Shown here one piece after another: positions 13,701 to 28,700 of a stretch of DNA of 64,000 nucleotides. The stretch covers positions 2,294,001 through 2,358,000 of the forward strand of contig JAZAYU010000034.1 of assembly GCA_038501625.1 (NCBI GenBank), read 5' to 3'. Under the pieces are notes generated by a model. The model saw only the letters and a program-made list of their open reading frames with translations, did no database searches and had not been told where the DNA came from. The translations under genes and the position numbers were made by a program. Each line of letters opens with the position of its first letter. Position 1 is the stretch's first letter. Source of the DNA: Corbicula japonica (lineage: Eukaryota; Mollusca; Bivalvia; Venerida; Cyrenidae).

Positions 13701-16700
13701 TCGTTAAATTAATTGAACCAAACGAATATTGCCGGACGGCAGGCCAACCAAAACTATTCAAAAAAAATCCAGAGAGTTTTTTTTTTTTTTTTTTTTTAAT
13801 AAAAACTATTTTGATGTTGAAGTTGGTAATTGTTGTCGCTGAAGGTTTTGAAACATAATATTTTCATTTCTGTTTAACATCAAAATGACCATGGACCAAA
13901 ACAAATGAACGGAACTGCGATATTCAGGTCCGAGTTTAGTTTTATGACACTTAGCTGTTGTGTACATGTGTGCCCGAGGCATCGTGTCACTATCACGTAA
14001 TCTCTCAATAAACAGGAAATTTTGGAGCCGTGACCAAGACCAAGTTTCTTAAAATTAATTAATATAATTGTAAAACCCATTCTAAATTCAGTTAAATTTA
14101 TGTTTCATTAATTATCCTTTTCAATATTTTTAAATCCTGAGATTTTGCCTGAAAATCATTAGATCCGGAGAAGAACCTTACGGTTCGGAGATTTCAGATA
14201 AAATCCTGAGATTTTGGAGGTCTGCGGACATTTTATCTTCTTTCTACATCATTCCCGTAACACGTAGATATTCATAAAATGCGACTTAAACTAATGTCTA
14301 TTGACTATGGCTGACGATTTTACAAAAAATGATGTTTATAATAACATGAATAAGACGTAAACTACTACATGATCTGCCATTTCAACGCTACAAATTATAG
14401 TTATAGAAATATGGGACTGAACTCGTGAAAATTTTTAGGTATTTCAATTTGATGGTTTGAGAAAATTAATTTTAAGTCTCCTCAAATGTCAGATTTCAAA
14501 CAAGTTTTCACACCTCAATATGTCACCATCGTTTTCTGGGCAGAATGGGAATGGGAATATTGTGTCAAATATATAGGGGCAATTAACAGTAACACGGTCG
14601 TGTTCAAAGTATGATTTCTAGTTATTAAACATAAAAATAATTTTAATCCAGGACTGATAAAAGAAATATACGAATGATTACAATAAATTTTAGTTTTAAA
14701 CATATGTTGGAAGGAAGTAAAATAGTAAACAAAATAATAACGCTTAACGGGCGTTGAATACAACGGCGATACATTGTTGAATTCATCCGTTTTCTTTTCC
14801 AATTTAGGGAGATCAAGTTACATAAAATATATTTTTTTAAGTAAACGCATTTTGTCAGAAAAACACGAGACGCTTATATATGTGTCTGTGGCAAATAGAC
14901 AGTAACATGCAATCCACATTGTTTTTGTTTTTATACAAGACTTCCTGATTCAAAATTGCAACGACGTCTTTGATTGTTTTACGCTTTTCACAGTCAAATC
15001 TTGCCGACCAGACTTTTTAAAGCCTGCAATATTTGGAAATTCGTAAAACTTGAATTTATTGTGCCTCATCACAATTATTATTATAATTTATCATAAGCTT
15101 TAAGGCGACACCGTGATCATGTCCGTCCATTCTGTTAGCAATGACACTGTTAAATGCCCCCTCACTTGTCGGTTTAGGATAAAACCAATATTTTCCGCAC
15201 CTAACGTGGCGTACGACGCATGCGCACAACAATGTGAAAGACCTCTATTAGAGATAAGAATAGCACAATTCCTCTTATTCATTTCTAATATTAAATCTGA
15301 CCGTGCAGTAGAAAATAAACGGTGAATTTTTTCAGTGCTTGTTTAATTAGCAATAACAATATATTTCTGAGTTCCTTAGTTTTTTAAATAAGTCATAAAC
15401 AAATACTGTAATTATGGAGTTTGTATGACATGTAGGATGTTGTGTACGTGACGGACACCAAAAATGGAAATTTGATCACTGTAAACAAAACTGGGGGAAC
15501 AATGGAGGCTTCTGTGATAAACATCAAGCCAGAAACCATATATGGTATCGGAGTGTACGGAGAGGAAAAACAACCGCTGAAAAACATAGGTTTAAGATTT
15601 TAACAAATAAGTTTGCTTCTAATATTAGAGAAAAAAAAATTTCCATAAAATAAGGTAGAATTCATTAAATGATTTGGGTTAAAAAGTTTTATGTTATATG
15701 ATAATACAAATTATTAATTAACTATCTCATATTTGCCCAGCTTTCTCATATTGGCCCAGTAATTCTGATATTGGCCCAGTTTCGGCTTCATATGAATTCG
15801 ATGTTTTTAATTCTGTTTATTAATAAAATGAATTCACATTGGCAATGTTATTGGGCCTCGGGCAGACATATTAGGCCTCCTTCGGCCTCGGGTCAATATT
15901 ACTACCCTTGACCCAATAACAAAGCCAATATGAATGCACTTGACTAAAACCATTATATTATTTCGAAAACTGGTCAATACAAGTCTACATAATATAAGAA
16001 TGTATGCACAGAAAGTTTGATAGAAATGGAACTTGTAAAGCTACCGAATACGACTTACATCAAAATATTACAGGCTCGTTTTGATTAAGCTTGTTCGTAT
16101 TCAGTTATGAAAGGTTAAGGGCTACAATTAATAACACAGTTATATGCATCGTGCTATACAGATTTCAAAGACCATTAATTTTGCCTAATGCGACGCTAAA
16201 TGCCTTGTAAGAGACGAGTACAATCCATCGCTTCTCCGTTATGTGGCTTATCTTTTAAACAAGCAGGGCAGCATGTGCATTCATATATTATTTCAAATAA
16301 TGAAGAAACTAGCCCGGTGAACGAATGAGGACGAATGATGTAGAAAATCCCAGAGCAATATATCTATATTGCTTTCATGTATTAAAATATGTAAGATAAG
16401 TTTTGCAACAAGAAATAATTTATCTTTTATTTGTTTTATCCGGTTTGCGCCATAAAAACGGAAAATTTATTTAGTAATTGTAGTTAGCTTTAAATTTATG
16501 CAGTTTGAGGCCTGCAGTATTCTCTGATTGTATTAGTTGTATTAGAAAGTTTTTTCTTCGTATTTCACATAGGGATAACGTTAACAAGAGCAAAACATGT
16601 CCCAGCAGGTTGTTGTTACTGTTGAGAAAGTCAGTGATGTTTATAAAGAAAAGACGTTCTTATGATAGAAATAGATGAAAAGGAAACTTTGAAAAAGCCA

Positions 16701-19700
16701 AAAAATTTTGAAAATATTGCAGGATCGGTTTGATTGAGCCAATTCATGGGCAGCAATGGAATTGCATATTACTGCCCACGCCGCCTAGCCCCGGGTTGAG
16801 CGCAACTCAATATTTACACCAATAAACAGTACAATTTTAATCCATCCCAACTACTAAACGATGGTATGCATATGGCGGTTAACATGCTAAAAATAAAATC
16901 CACATTTCTGTTTTATTCAGGCAGATAAGTTTCTACTACAAAGTGTTATTAAAAATTATTTTCTTTGTACACTACAGTATGCTCTTTTGGGGTAGTGGTA
17001 AATAGTTAAAACCAGTTTCATTCTGGCTAATGACCAGGAAACGTGTGTAGCCCTTTCTGAAATCCTTAAAAATTTGGAAAAAAACACTGAATAGCATTGA
17101 TAAATTTACGAATGTATCATGCAAGTCCTCAAATAAAAAAGACATTGTTTGTTTTAAGATTACTGCGCAAAACTGAACTGTGAGCATTTGTGCCTCACCA
17201 CCGCCGACAACGCTCAATGTGTCTGTTCTGAAGGCTATAACCTAAATGCAACTACGGGGAAATGCGACGGTAAGATTGACACGTTTATATTTGCCGTAAT
17301 GTTCAACATTTTCATTTGCTCAGATGACAGGGGAAAGCAAAGATTTGACGTTAAATTTGTCTTATGAGATTGGGTTTGATGCGATACTAGAATTTGATGT
17401 CAAGTGTTTCAAAATGAAACTAATGTTTGTTTAGTTAATTGTATTTGTTCGTAGTGGATCTGATGAGGGCAAGTTTGTGGTATGTGCACCGTAGAACCTG
17501 GTTTAAACACCAGTGGCAAGTTCCGAGGTGGTTACCACTCAGGTTCTTGCTGCCGTGAATTGTTTTTCGTTATGTTGTTTTTTTAATTGATCATTTTGTT
17601 AACTTATTGTCTAGTTTTCTCTCTGGCTTTCGGCTGTGAGTGTGTGGCTGTTTTTTGATATTCGTATTTCACTTGTTTTCAAATTAGCTTTTCAAGTTGC
17701 AATTAAAAATAATAAAATTATGTATCATAGCCTTTATGTTTTCTGTTTCTTGAAACTGCACATATTGTTTATTTTATTCGTTTTTTTTCGTCGCGTTATA
17801 TTTAATCTTACATTTCGAAGACTTGGTGCAAAACTGCACATAATTCTATAAGATAGACCTGGTCAGAAATTTATAAACAACTGAGATTGGAAACCAGTCT
17901 CAAATCACAAGCATCTGATTGGCTGAAATGACGACTAATCGTCATTTCAGCCAATCAAATGCTTGAGATTTGAAACTGGTTTCCAATCTCAGTTTTATAA
18001 CCTTGGGCACAGTATTGCGTCAAGCTCTCGATATCATTTTGTTTTCAGAATCGTACAACAGTGCTCACAAGGCGATATTATTTGCGAACTCGACACATTT
18101 GTGCAGTGTTGATATCCGGTCTTTCGCCTCCTTCAGTTACAGTCCTGTCTGCGTGTTCACTGTTGTTCGTTCAACTCCCGGGGTAAATAGTTTGTTTATA
18201 TTATGCTTCTTAGCTTTATGTATATTCATAAAAAGAGTGTTTCATGTTTGTCTAAGTATATTTCATAAAAACCTATTGAAGTATTTTATGCATTTTGTAC
18301 GGGTTTTAGCTTTTCGGATATTATAATTGAGATCCACCAGGCGTGACTCCCAGATCATCCTCCAAAAGATGACATATTTTTATCCAATGGTCTCCACTTC
18401 CATTGTTACATGATTGGTTTTACACACTGAAAAATATGGCAACCAAAATGCAAAATTAAGAACTCTTTAGCACGGAATATTGTTTTTCTTGTTCTTGTTC
18501 TTACAGTTTCCGACGACATCAGGACCAGGAACCACAATTAATTCAACCGAGTCAACTACCGCGAAGACATCAACACCATCGCCTATTCAAAGTAAGAAAG
18601 TTACACAGTTAAACATATTCAAACTTAAAAATTATTTTAAAGATAATTTCCAGCTAGATTTAAGCGAAGAAATATAAAGATTGATCGCTTATTTCAATCA
18701 AATTAAGAAACAAGAAATATCTTTAAAAAAGATAAACGGCGTTGATGGAATAGATTTATATATACATGTATATAAGAAAGAAAGAAATACAGAGAGGCGA
18801 AGCAGACACAGTTTAGTTAGTTTATTTTACTTGTTATAGCTGTTGACGAACCCTCCCTGCCTTCTTAGTATGACCAAGAGATTAAGCGACCGAATCATGA
18901 CAACTCATAAATTCATTTAAAGTGTCTTTCAAAAAAAATGTTGAAGCTGTTGCAACAATTTCATACAGTGATAACAAGTCGATTAAAGAAGCAATGTATT
19001 ACATTAAGTCTTGATCTACATTTATTCGGTTTCAATAAAATACCTCTTGTAGAGTTAGAACTCAAGATGAATAAATGTCACTGAAATTTAATATAAATAA
19101 ATAAAAACATCCTGTTACAAGAGCGAAATCTACCAACTTTTACGTAAATTAACTTTAAAAAAAAGTATCACTACTCAGTATTGAACCCGGGGCCTCACGC
19201 TTGCGAGGCGAGTGTGTTAGCCACTACACTATAATGACCTTCTATTTTGAACTTGAAATTAACAATCAGTATCAAAGGAACTAGAAAGGAACCAGTAAGA
19301 ACTAGAAATATCTACACTTCCTTTTCGTTTTACACTGTGCACTGTACGCAAGTTTTTACCTGACACCCAAGAATATTCCATATAAAATTGTATTTAAGCC
19401 ATCAATATTGACTTAACTGGTTATTTAAATTGTAAATATGTTTTTCTCCAATACAACACCCACTAAAAACCAATCGAAATAATCTATTTGATTTTTCCGC
19501 TGCATAATAATAAAAATCCCACTAGATACCTCTCCACCCTGCTAGATGCCTCTCTGGTGTAAATAGCTACCAATCGAAATAGTTTATTTCATTTTCCCTC
19601 TGCATAATAATAGAATACGAGTATTATTTACAACATTTCATTGGTCGAAAAACTAGGTCAAAAGTGAGCTTAGACAGCTAACGCCGAAAAAAGAACTTGT

Positions 19701-22700
19701 GCATCAGAACACTGAAAGTCATTGACAATTTACCTAAAATCCCATACCTGAACTAAACATACTGATCTACAAAATAATTTTCGTTCTATTTTTAAATCGA
19801 GAACCTTCATGTTTACTTTCGGTTTCAAGATCAAAATATTTTGCTGTATTAAAAAATGACATTATTTTGGTGGGGGCGTAGGTAAAAAATGTCAACCCGC
19901 TTACTGACCAGACATTGTTGTACGCAACTCACATGTTGTTTCATAGAACATCTGTTTTGTATTATTATTTTATAACGTTTCAAATGTTAGAATACATTTT
20001 ATATGTAACTGTGCTAGTAATAAAAGCATAGCGATAGACGACCAATCATATCTGTCTTGTGTTTTTTGTGTATTTCACTTTTTGTTCATAAGCATAAGTG
20101 AAAGAAAATAGTGCCAATCTACCCTTTTAAATCACAACTGTGCTTTTTATCATGATACGGGGAAAGCCGCCGAAGGCAACCCGCTAAGCGGGTTGCCTTC
20201 GGGCTTTTCCCGCCTATAGACAATGCGTACATGTTTAAAATAACAGAATCAAACAAAATCTGTCAAAAATTCAATAGCCTGATGATTTCTGATGTCTTAC
20301 TCTATAGTCCATCAAGATTTGTGAGAACTAACTCGTGTGGGCCGCCATTGTTGTTGTTGTTTTTCCAGACTGGTTTCTCACCCTCTCATATTTACCATCT
20401 GATTTAAAACAGAAAACCAATAACCCGTCACAATATAAGGGGAGATCACTGATTAGTCTGAAAAGCGGTATCCGAACTGTCGCGGTAGTCTGTTGGAAGA
20501 TAGAACCAAGCGCTGTGTTGGCAATACAAAAATAATTTGTACTTACAAGAGAATTCTCAAAAGCGTTACTCAAGTCATTTTCATGTGTTATTAGATATTT
20601 TTTAATAAAATGAAATGTTAATATCCTGTTTTTCAACAAAATATAAATAAAATGATTAATTATTTACAATTGAATGTTATTAGGGACATTTTAACCCTAA
20701 CAATGTAACACATGTTCTTTTTTTTCATTTTCCAATTTTTAGTATTAAATAGACAACAAGAAATAGCCTGTTTTCAAAAGCATGCATTTAAAATTTTGTG
20801 TAAATCATTAAGGATACTTTTTACTGTCAAAAGATTATTAAAGCATTTCATATGTTTAAACATTTCAAAATATCATGTGGTTTTCTATAAGAACACAGTG
20901 ACAGTCTGAACCCGAAATTTCAGTTGGGTTCAAATAATTAGCATTCAAAAACAGAGAAAAAAACAGATAACATTTGTTCATTTGATCACATAACTGACCA
21001 TTTACATTCAAAGATTGTTAATAAAATTCATCATCATTGTACAGGAAGCAGTAAATGTGGATTTGTTTCTACGATAAGTCAACAAAAATGTTATGAAACT
21101 GACCATAATTACACAAGAACTATTCTAGTATTTGCGAACTACACACACACACAAAATTATAATGAAAAAATGTGATCAACTGAATTAAATACAAACACTC
21201 CAGAATGTGTTAATACATTCCAATCTGCAGCAAAATATACATAAACTATTAACCTAGAAACACACACTTGCAAACGCAACACAATCATGTAAACAAATCT
21301 CAAACAAAATAACAAAACAAAACAAATTGTAGCTAATCAGGTAATGATTTTACAACTTGGATAAATTTACAGCAGTTTCAGCAATGTTGATATAGCAGGC
21401 ACTCATTACATTTTGCATGTCCCTGGAGATGGCAGTTATTTTTTCAACTGCATTAGTTTTGCACTTAACATGTTTTATTTTCCAAAATCTACAATGGGAA
21501 AACCTAGGTACAGTGCTTTATTGTCAATATGTCTCATTGTCCATATGCCCCAGACAACAGCCTAGATTGGCAGACTTTAGACCTGCATTGGCGAAAGTTT
21601 CCGTCCAGAATAGCGGACAATACTGCCTATTGTTAAGACAATACAACACACATTATAAAAATACTAGACTGTACATCTTTCAGCAAAATGACCTAATGTT
21701 CACAAAAAAAATCATAAACTACAGTTTGTACATGCTAAATTAAAGCATGAGCACAGTGAAGTTTTCCTTATGCTTTTTTGATAAATTTGGAAATAAATGT
21801 ATGTACAAAAAACCTTACTATTTTAATTACAGTTTTGTTACCAATTAAAAACGACAGTGACATTTCTTTCAAAAACATCAAAGATGACATGCAGACCACC
21901 GTACCTTGTTCTAAATGTTCATGAAATAGGTGTGAAAGTAAAGCCTGAATTAGTTCTATGCAAGTATCCTCGATGAATTGGTTCAATAAATTTGAAAGTA
22001 CCCTCGAGCTATATGGTCATACTTGTTGGTAGCTTTTGAAAAAAAAACACAACAAAAATATTGGTTTAATGGGCCATAAAGTATTGCTTGTTTTGATTCA
22101 TATCTGATACAATCTCTATGGGTCATTTCGTCGGCTGTCCTACACCTAAACAGAAAATCCTGGGCTGCATCGCGTGGGCCGTATTGTTGATTAGTCATAA
22201 CATGCATAATGCAGTAATTCCATACAGTGCAACACATGTTAGTTATAGTTATATTTATTTTTATTTTAGGTATTAGAAACAAGCCTTCCCCGTTATAGGT
22301 AGCACCTATAGTTATATTAAATAGTAATACCATTTGTAGGTGTTAAATAAAAGTAAAACATGCAGAAAACACAGCCTCTCCACGCAGTCAAAAAGTTGAA
22401 AATAAAGCATAAGTTTTAATTTTAAATAAGACACCACAAACAATTAACGAAAAAGAGAACCTTTGTGTTAACCGCCTTGGAAAGGTCAGTGGCAAAACAG
22501 TTTTCAACTGGGGTTTAAACCAGGTTCTAAGGTGCAACAACCTCAGACTTGCCCCAATAGGTTCTCCTATTAACAAACAAATACAAGTTGTCTTGGTGAA
22601 ATAACTCCAACCCACCCATCAACTCGACAATGTTGTTTCAAAAGCACAAAAACATATAAAACTTTAAAAAGCCAATAGCATTGCAAAGCAAAAGGGCATG

Positions 22701-25700
22701 TTCCTGAGAGACGGAAAGATAACAGCATTGACTGAACTTTACAGATGGAGATGGTGGTTTTATCAAAATGTTTGACTTGTACATGGAAAACAGGATTGCT
22801 TATATTGTAACCAGAGATAACAGTATATATTCAAGACTTCTTGACCTTCCTCTGTCCAGTGATGTAGTAGGGTCAATTGTTAAAGCTTCTGGAAATGTTA
22901 GTGGTAAGTGCTATTTATAAACAATTTTAATATTTTTTCTGAACCCTGAAGTCGAGCTTGTTTTGAAGATGTATCATAATTAAAAAAATATTAAAGATGT
23001 TTAAAAGTAAACAAATCAGTGACATAAAATAAAATGTAGTTTGAAAATTACATCATCTTTGAAAATTTTCTGTGAAATGTTCGGATGTGTTTTTACTTAA
23101 CACCGAAATCCCTTAGTATAAATGTTAAACGCTTATGTTATTTTAATCCGCCTTTCAAGGACTGGCTTTCGATGCGGTAAATGGTGCAAATTTGTTCTGG
23201 AGTGAGTCAGACACGGGCAGCATATACGTTGTAAATGTGAAGAACAGAGCGGTGAAAAAGGTCAATCCAGATAATATGCCACTAAGGAGTCCCAGAAACC
23301 TTGTTGTTCTTCCTGTCCAAAGGTAAGGGAAATATATATTTAGTACGGAAAAAAAAGAAATAAAATATCGGGAATCGCCACACTCGCAAAACACAGCCTC
23401 TCCAAGCAGCGAAAAAGAAGAGAGGAAGAGAGAGCATGTTTGTTATAAGTATGTCAATTCAAATAAGACGCCACAAAAATAACTTCCGGAAGGAAAATGC
23501 TCTATCGTTTAACAATAAGCTCATAAAAATGAGTAAAAGTTGTCTATATATCCTGAAATATTAAATCAGAGATGCTCGCTAATAATCCGAAGTCTCAGAG
23601 AAGTTATCGTTAATCTTCAGGGTAAAACCAATAGACACTATAACAAATCCCAAGATGTCCCCAAAATATTTATCCCATCCCTCAAGTACATAAAGATGAA
23701 TGACAGGCTATTCCTTTAAAGTTGAGTATAAGATGTCAATGTCATAAAAATGCAATGCTAATACTAACCCGACAATTCTACTGAAAAATGAAAAGGTAAA
23801 TTACATTTTATAGAAAACTTGCGTGGATCGCTGGGTCGGGTATTTCGTTTTCCATACAGACGATGGATCTGGACGGCAGTAACCTCATTGACGTAGTGAC
23901 AGGACAACCTCCGATTGACTCCCTTATCTTTGATAAAGAAAAGCAAGTGTAAGTAAACAGTATACGATTTTTGTAATTCACATTGTTTTTATGCCCCCAA
24001 ACTTTAGGACATTGTTATTATGCCCCCATACTTTAGGACATTGTTATTATGCCCACAAACTTTAGGACATTGTTAATATGCCCACAAACTTTAGGTCATT
24101 GTTATGCCCACAAACTTTAGGACATTGTTATTATGCCCCCAAACTTTAGGACATTGTTTTTATGCCCCAAAACTTTAGGACATTGTTTCTATGCCCCAAA
24201 ACTATAGAAAGGAAGAGATGTGGCATATACTCGTAGATTTGCTCTTGTTTATATGTCTCTTCGTCCGTCCAATCTTCTCCGGACAAAATAACTTAGTTTG
24301 TAGATACTTCGCATTATACTTGGGACCACTATGATAATGTTAACGATCAGTGTTTAAAGAGAAGACATTTCATACTCAATTTGATTTAATATTACTCATA
24401 ATCAGTGTCATTCGTGAATATAATTATGACTTCATTATTATGAAACATGCTGGATAATCTTCTGTATTCTAATTTTGATTTTCGACCATGTAAAACATAC
24501 GTGTCCTGTGATCTTTGTGAAAAGGCTCAAATCGAAGCTGCACTATTTTAATACTAGTCGTGGTCGCTGGCTTTCAATGTTCCTTTGTATCTATTTAATT
24601 AACACAGAAGCATTGTTTGTGCCGTGTGGCGTCCGTTAAACGTCTCCCCGTACATTCAATCAGTGCTGTTATCAGTTATGTAGCCCTTTGAATGCCGTCG
24701 AGCTTCATACTTATACTTTTCTAAATATTATGTTGCGCTCAATACGGGGCTATGCGGCGTGTGCAGTAATATGCACTTCCATTACTGCTCATTAACAGGC
24801 TAAATCAAACCGATCCTGCACTATTTTAATACTTGTCGTGTTCGATGGCTTTCGAAGTTCCTTTGTATCTTTAAGTAACACAAATAAGGATTGGCTTAAA
24901 TAATCACGCATTTCAGTTTATTTATTATGTTTCTTATGTAAAAAGTAAGATTTGTTATGCGAGCTCTATAGTTTAACATCACATGTCTTTGATTGATCCG
25001 GAAAGCTTTATTTTGTTTCTTGAAATGTGTAAGAACAAATTACAGACACGATTTATGTCTTATCAGAAATTAAAAATATATTTCAGTTTCTACTACATGG
25101 TCCCTTCTAGGCAACAGGTATTGAACATCTCATTAAATAATCCAGGAGTTCCGGTTGCACTCCCCGTAACAACTGACTCCACAGCGACATTACTAGTCCA
25201 CTATAAAGTACGTGTTTTCAGTGGGCGAACTGTTTTTTTATGGTTATCCCGGATAGTGCAAATACAGTTAAAGCCCCTTTGTCCACACGTAAATTGAAAA
25301 CTTATGAGTAAGATCATCCCATTCGTCAGCATTTATTTCAAAATGGGGCGCGTCACGGGAAAAGGTACCTTCGGACAGTTGACGTCAATCTTTGAAATGA
25401 CGTCATAAATATGAGCAGACGATATTATTTATTATGCATTTCGCGGTAAAAAATAACCATTTTGTTGTCAAAATGTGTAACAAAATCACATTTTAGTTAT
25501 TAGAAATTGATTTAAAGTTGTAAGTTCTTTATAAATTTAGTAAGATCTAAAATTCGATAAAAATGACCGAAGGTACCGTTTCCCGTGACGTGCCCCAAAT
25601 AAAGTCTGTGACTCTATTCAGTTTTTAAACCTACATGAACAAAGGCCTTTTTGTCCTTGAAGTATAGGCGATACATTACTAATCAATTATCAACTGTAAA

Positions 25701-28700
25701 AACGTTAACATTGTCTGCATCAGATTTACTGAGTGAAACACTTTCAATTGGTACTTAAAATCATTTAGATTTTCAAGATGTGTTGTGTAACTTTTTTAGC
25801 AAACATTTCATAAAGAAACCATTTTGTTTACATTTAAACTGTCCTTCAAATCCTGAACGCAATACAAAAACAGCTATTATTTTACCTTAGCAATAGTCTT
25901 TACATTTGAAAAAGCTACTAATAGTTTTAGAAAAATATTCAAGTGAATTATAATGACACTGATTTTACATTTTTACTAAATTTCGATTTAACTCCGTTGT
26001 ATTCCTGCATGCATATACAATGTATCAACTAATTTTTTGAGAAATGTAGTGACAGTAATCTAAAACAATAATACCCCTTATGTTAGTTACTCATTTGAAA
26101 TTGAAAAAACTGTTCGCATGTTCATTATTTATTGACATGTTATTTGCAGAACTTTTTTGCATGGGTTTACACACCAGCATCCCGGTACACGCATTTAATA
26201 AAGACCTATGAGTTTACTGCCAATAAGCAGAATGCACATGGGTTCTTCGACAATGTTTCGATTCCTGTAGACATCAAAGTTTTAGATTCCAAACTGCAAA
26301 CCATTGATAAAATAAGTAAGTATATATTTATTTACGAGTTTTGTCGTATGCTTTGCTAAATATAGATAAAAATTTAAAAAACTAAAGAGACTGCTTATGG
26401 CTTTCAAGAACGGGTTTAGAAACAGAATAAATTGGCTCATATTAAATAAATAAATGTTTTCGCCAAACTAAGATAATATTATTAGTTATTACAAGAAGAC
26501 TTACCAGCAGTCGAAAATACTCAAATTCCGAATGTTGTTTTCTCAATTGACGGAAGTTGTTGAAACGGTTAATAATTATATTATTAGTAACCTCATTTAT
26601 TCATAAACTTGTATGTTTCTTCTAGGTCCATGTGCTGTAAAAACAAATGCCACTTGTGAGCACATTTGCATAACTAAATACACGAACAACGTGATGACAG
26701 CAGTGTGTGAGTGTAGACTCGGTTACACCTTGAATGCAGACCAAAAGTCGTGTAAAACAAGTGAGTTTTCTTTTATATTTAGTTATCTGACCGTAGGGCG
26801 TCTTAAGGTATTGCGCCTTTCGCCACTGCTTTGCCATAGACAAAAAAAAGAAAAATATGAAAATCTCTCAAACGGCACCATGCACTTCCACCAAACTTTG
26901 CATTAATAAATGCTATAAGTGTATGATTATTTTGCATACGTTAAGAAAAGTCAGAACAATAGAAAATTCTATTTGCAATCTATCACAAAAATGAAGCAAC
27001 ACAAAACAATTCAAATGTCAACATGCGTGAAATTATTCTGAAAACAATATCTAAGGTCCTTGAGAGATTTTTTTATATTTTTTGTCTTTGGCAAAGCAAT
27101 GGCGAAAGGCGCAATACCTTAAAGTGTATAGTTATGTGTATGTATAGTTTTATGTTATAAATATTCTTCTTTTCATACATAGTGTTCATTGTGATCGGTG
27201 ATAAGAGTTTTGAGTTGTCTATACTAAACTTTTCTATGTGAGGACAGCCGTTTAAGAATCAACAAACTTAAATAAAGTCTTTTGAGTTATTTTCAGAATA
27301 AAAATTAGACCGTTTCATTCTAAAGACTATTTTGATTAATATGTTGCATATATTGAAAAAAGCTCACAGCTTATATACATACAAGTGACATTTACAGGTA
27401 TAACCATTTGCATCAATTCACAATACTGAAATCATATAAGCTAAATGTTCAAAAGCTGGTCTGGAGTTTATAAAGCTGAGATTGGAAACCAGTCTCAAAT
27501 CTTAACCATCTGATAGGCTGAAATGGCGACCAGTCGCCATTTCAGCCAATCAGATGCTTGAGATTTGAGACTGGTTTCCATGCTCAGTTTTACAATCTTG
27601 GGCACTGATTAAAGTATCCATCCACCATATTTTGTTGAGATGATACTGAAATAAAAAGCTAACTTTCAGAATTTATAAAAAATCACATGAGCCCAAGATC
27701 ATAAAACTGAGACCAGTCGCCATTTCAGCCAAACAGATGCTTGAGATTTGAGACTGGTCTCCAGTTTAAGTTTTAATGATCTTGGGCCCTGATAATGTAC
27801 ATAACATTAACACTGTTCACAGCAATGGTGTACGATAACTTTATTCTGGTTTCGGATTGGACTCATAACACTTTACAACAAATAAATCTTCAAGACCACT
27901 CTATCAGTGCCTTTCCTAATAACGACAGCGGAGAGTATTATGGAGTCTTCTACGATGCAGCAAGGAAGAGAGTGTTATGGTCTATGTACCAGGACAGAAG
28001 GATCTACTCTGCCAATTTGAATGGTACTGACAAAAGGATATTGGCTGAGTTAGGTTAGCAACTTTGATCGTTTTCATCGTTTGCGTTCAACAAGAGCTAT
28101 ACCTAAACTGGTAATGTTTTAGTATGCTTTATAAAAAGTATAAGAATAAATTTTGCAACAATGTACAAACAGACAGACACTTGCTGATTAAGTCTCATGG
28201 CGTGTTATAATTCCTTCCGCCGGAAGTAATGTTGATTAGTAATTCTAGTTTCGTTAAGCTTCGTAAAAGTCGTATCTTTAAGCCCACTATTTTGTTTTGT
28301 ATCGCCGTTAATATTGTTTCCTATAGCTTTAGTTTGGTTAACATCTAAACCATAAATTATGTGTTGGTTATCCGCGTTTCGTTTTTAGTATCAAATGTTG
28401 TGATGCTACTAGATACAGGTAATCAGATACATCTTTTATTCGAATATTGATTGTGCCATTTAATGAAATATAAAAATCGTTTATTAATCCTTAAAATTTG
28501 ATGATCAAATACCTTCATTTTAGGTATAGGAGGCTATCCTTACAGATTTGCAAGGGATAACACTACCGGGAATCTGTACTTCACTGCATACTACACCAGA
28601 TACCAGTATCATGTGGGCTTTGTCACACCAGCGGGGAAGGTTTTTAAAATCGTAGAAAATAGTGACTACTATAGCTACTATTCATATGCTTATTTGAATT

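Larger units (their letters stand above)
18592..22744 (+). other. Gene 1 intron 8
   Basis: 4.15 kb. It contains a tRNA-like relic (19171-19239), a GC-rich perfect hairpin (20170-20202) and a family A repeat near its 3' end. Open frames at 20328-20639 (minus), 21417-21743 (plus) and 21983-22333 (minus) show no recognisable domain. Confidence 0.5.

Noticed and set aside
20159..20211. Bacterial-type terminator hairpin or bacterial transfer
   Set aside because: No T-run follows, there is no prokaryotic gene nearby, and the surroundings are a eukaryotic intron.
20328..22333. Open frames of 103-116 codons in gene 1 intron 8, both strands
   Set aside because: No domain and no counterpart in gene 2; they lie within repeat-like intron DNA.
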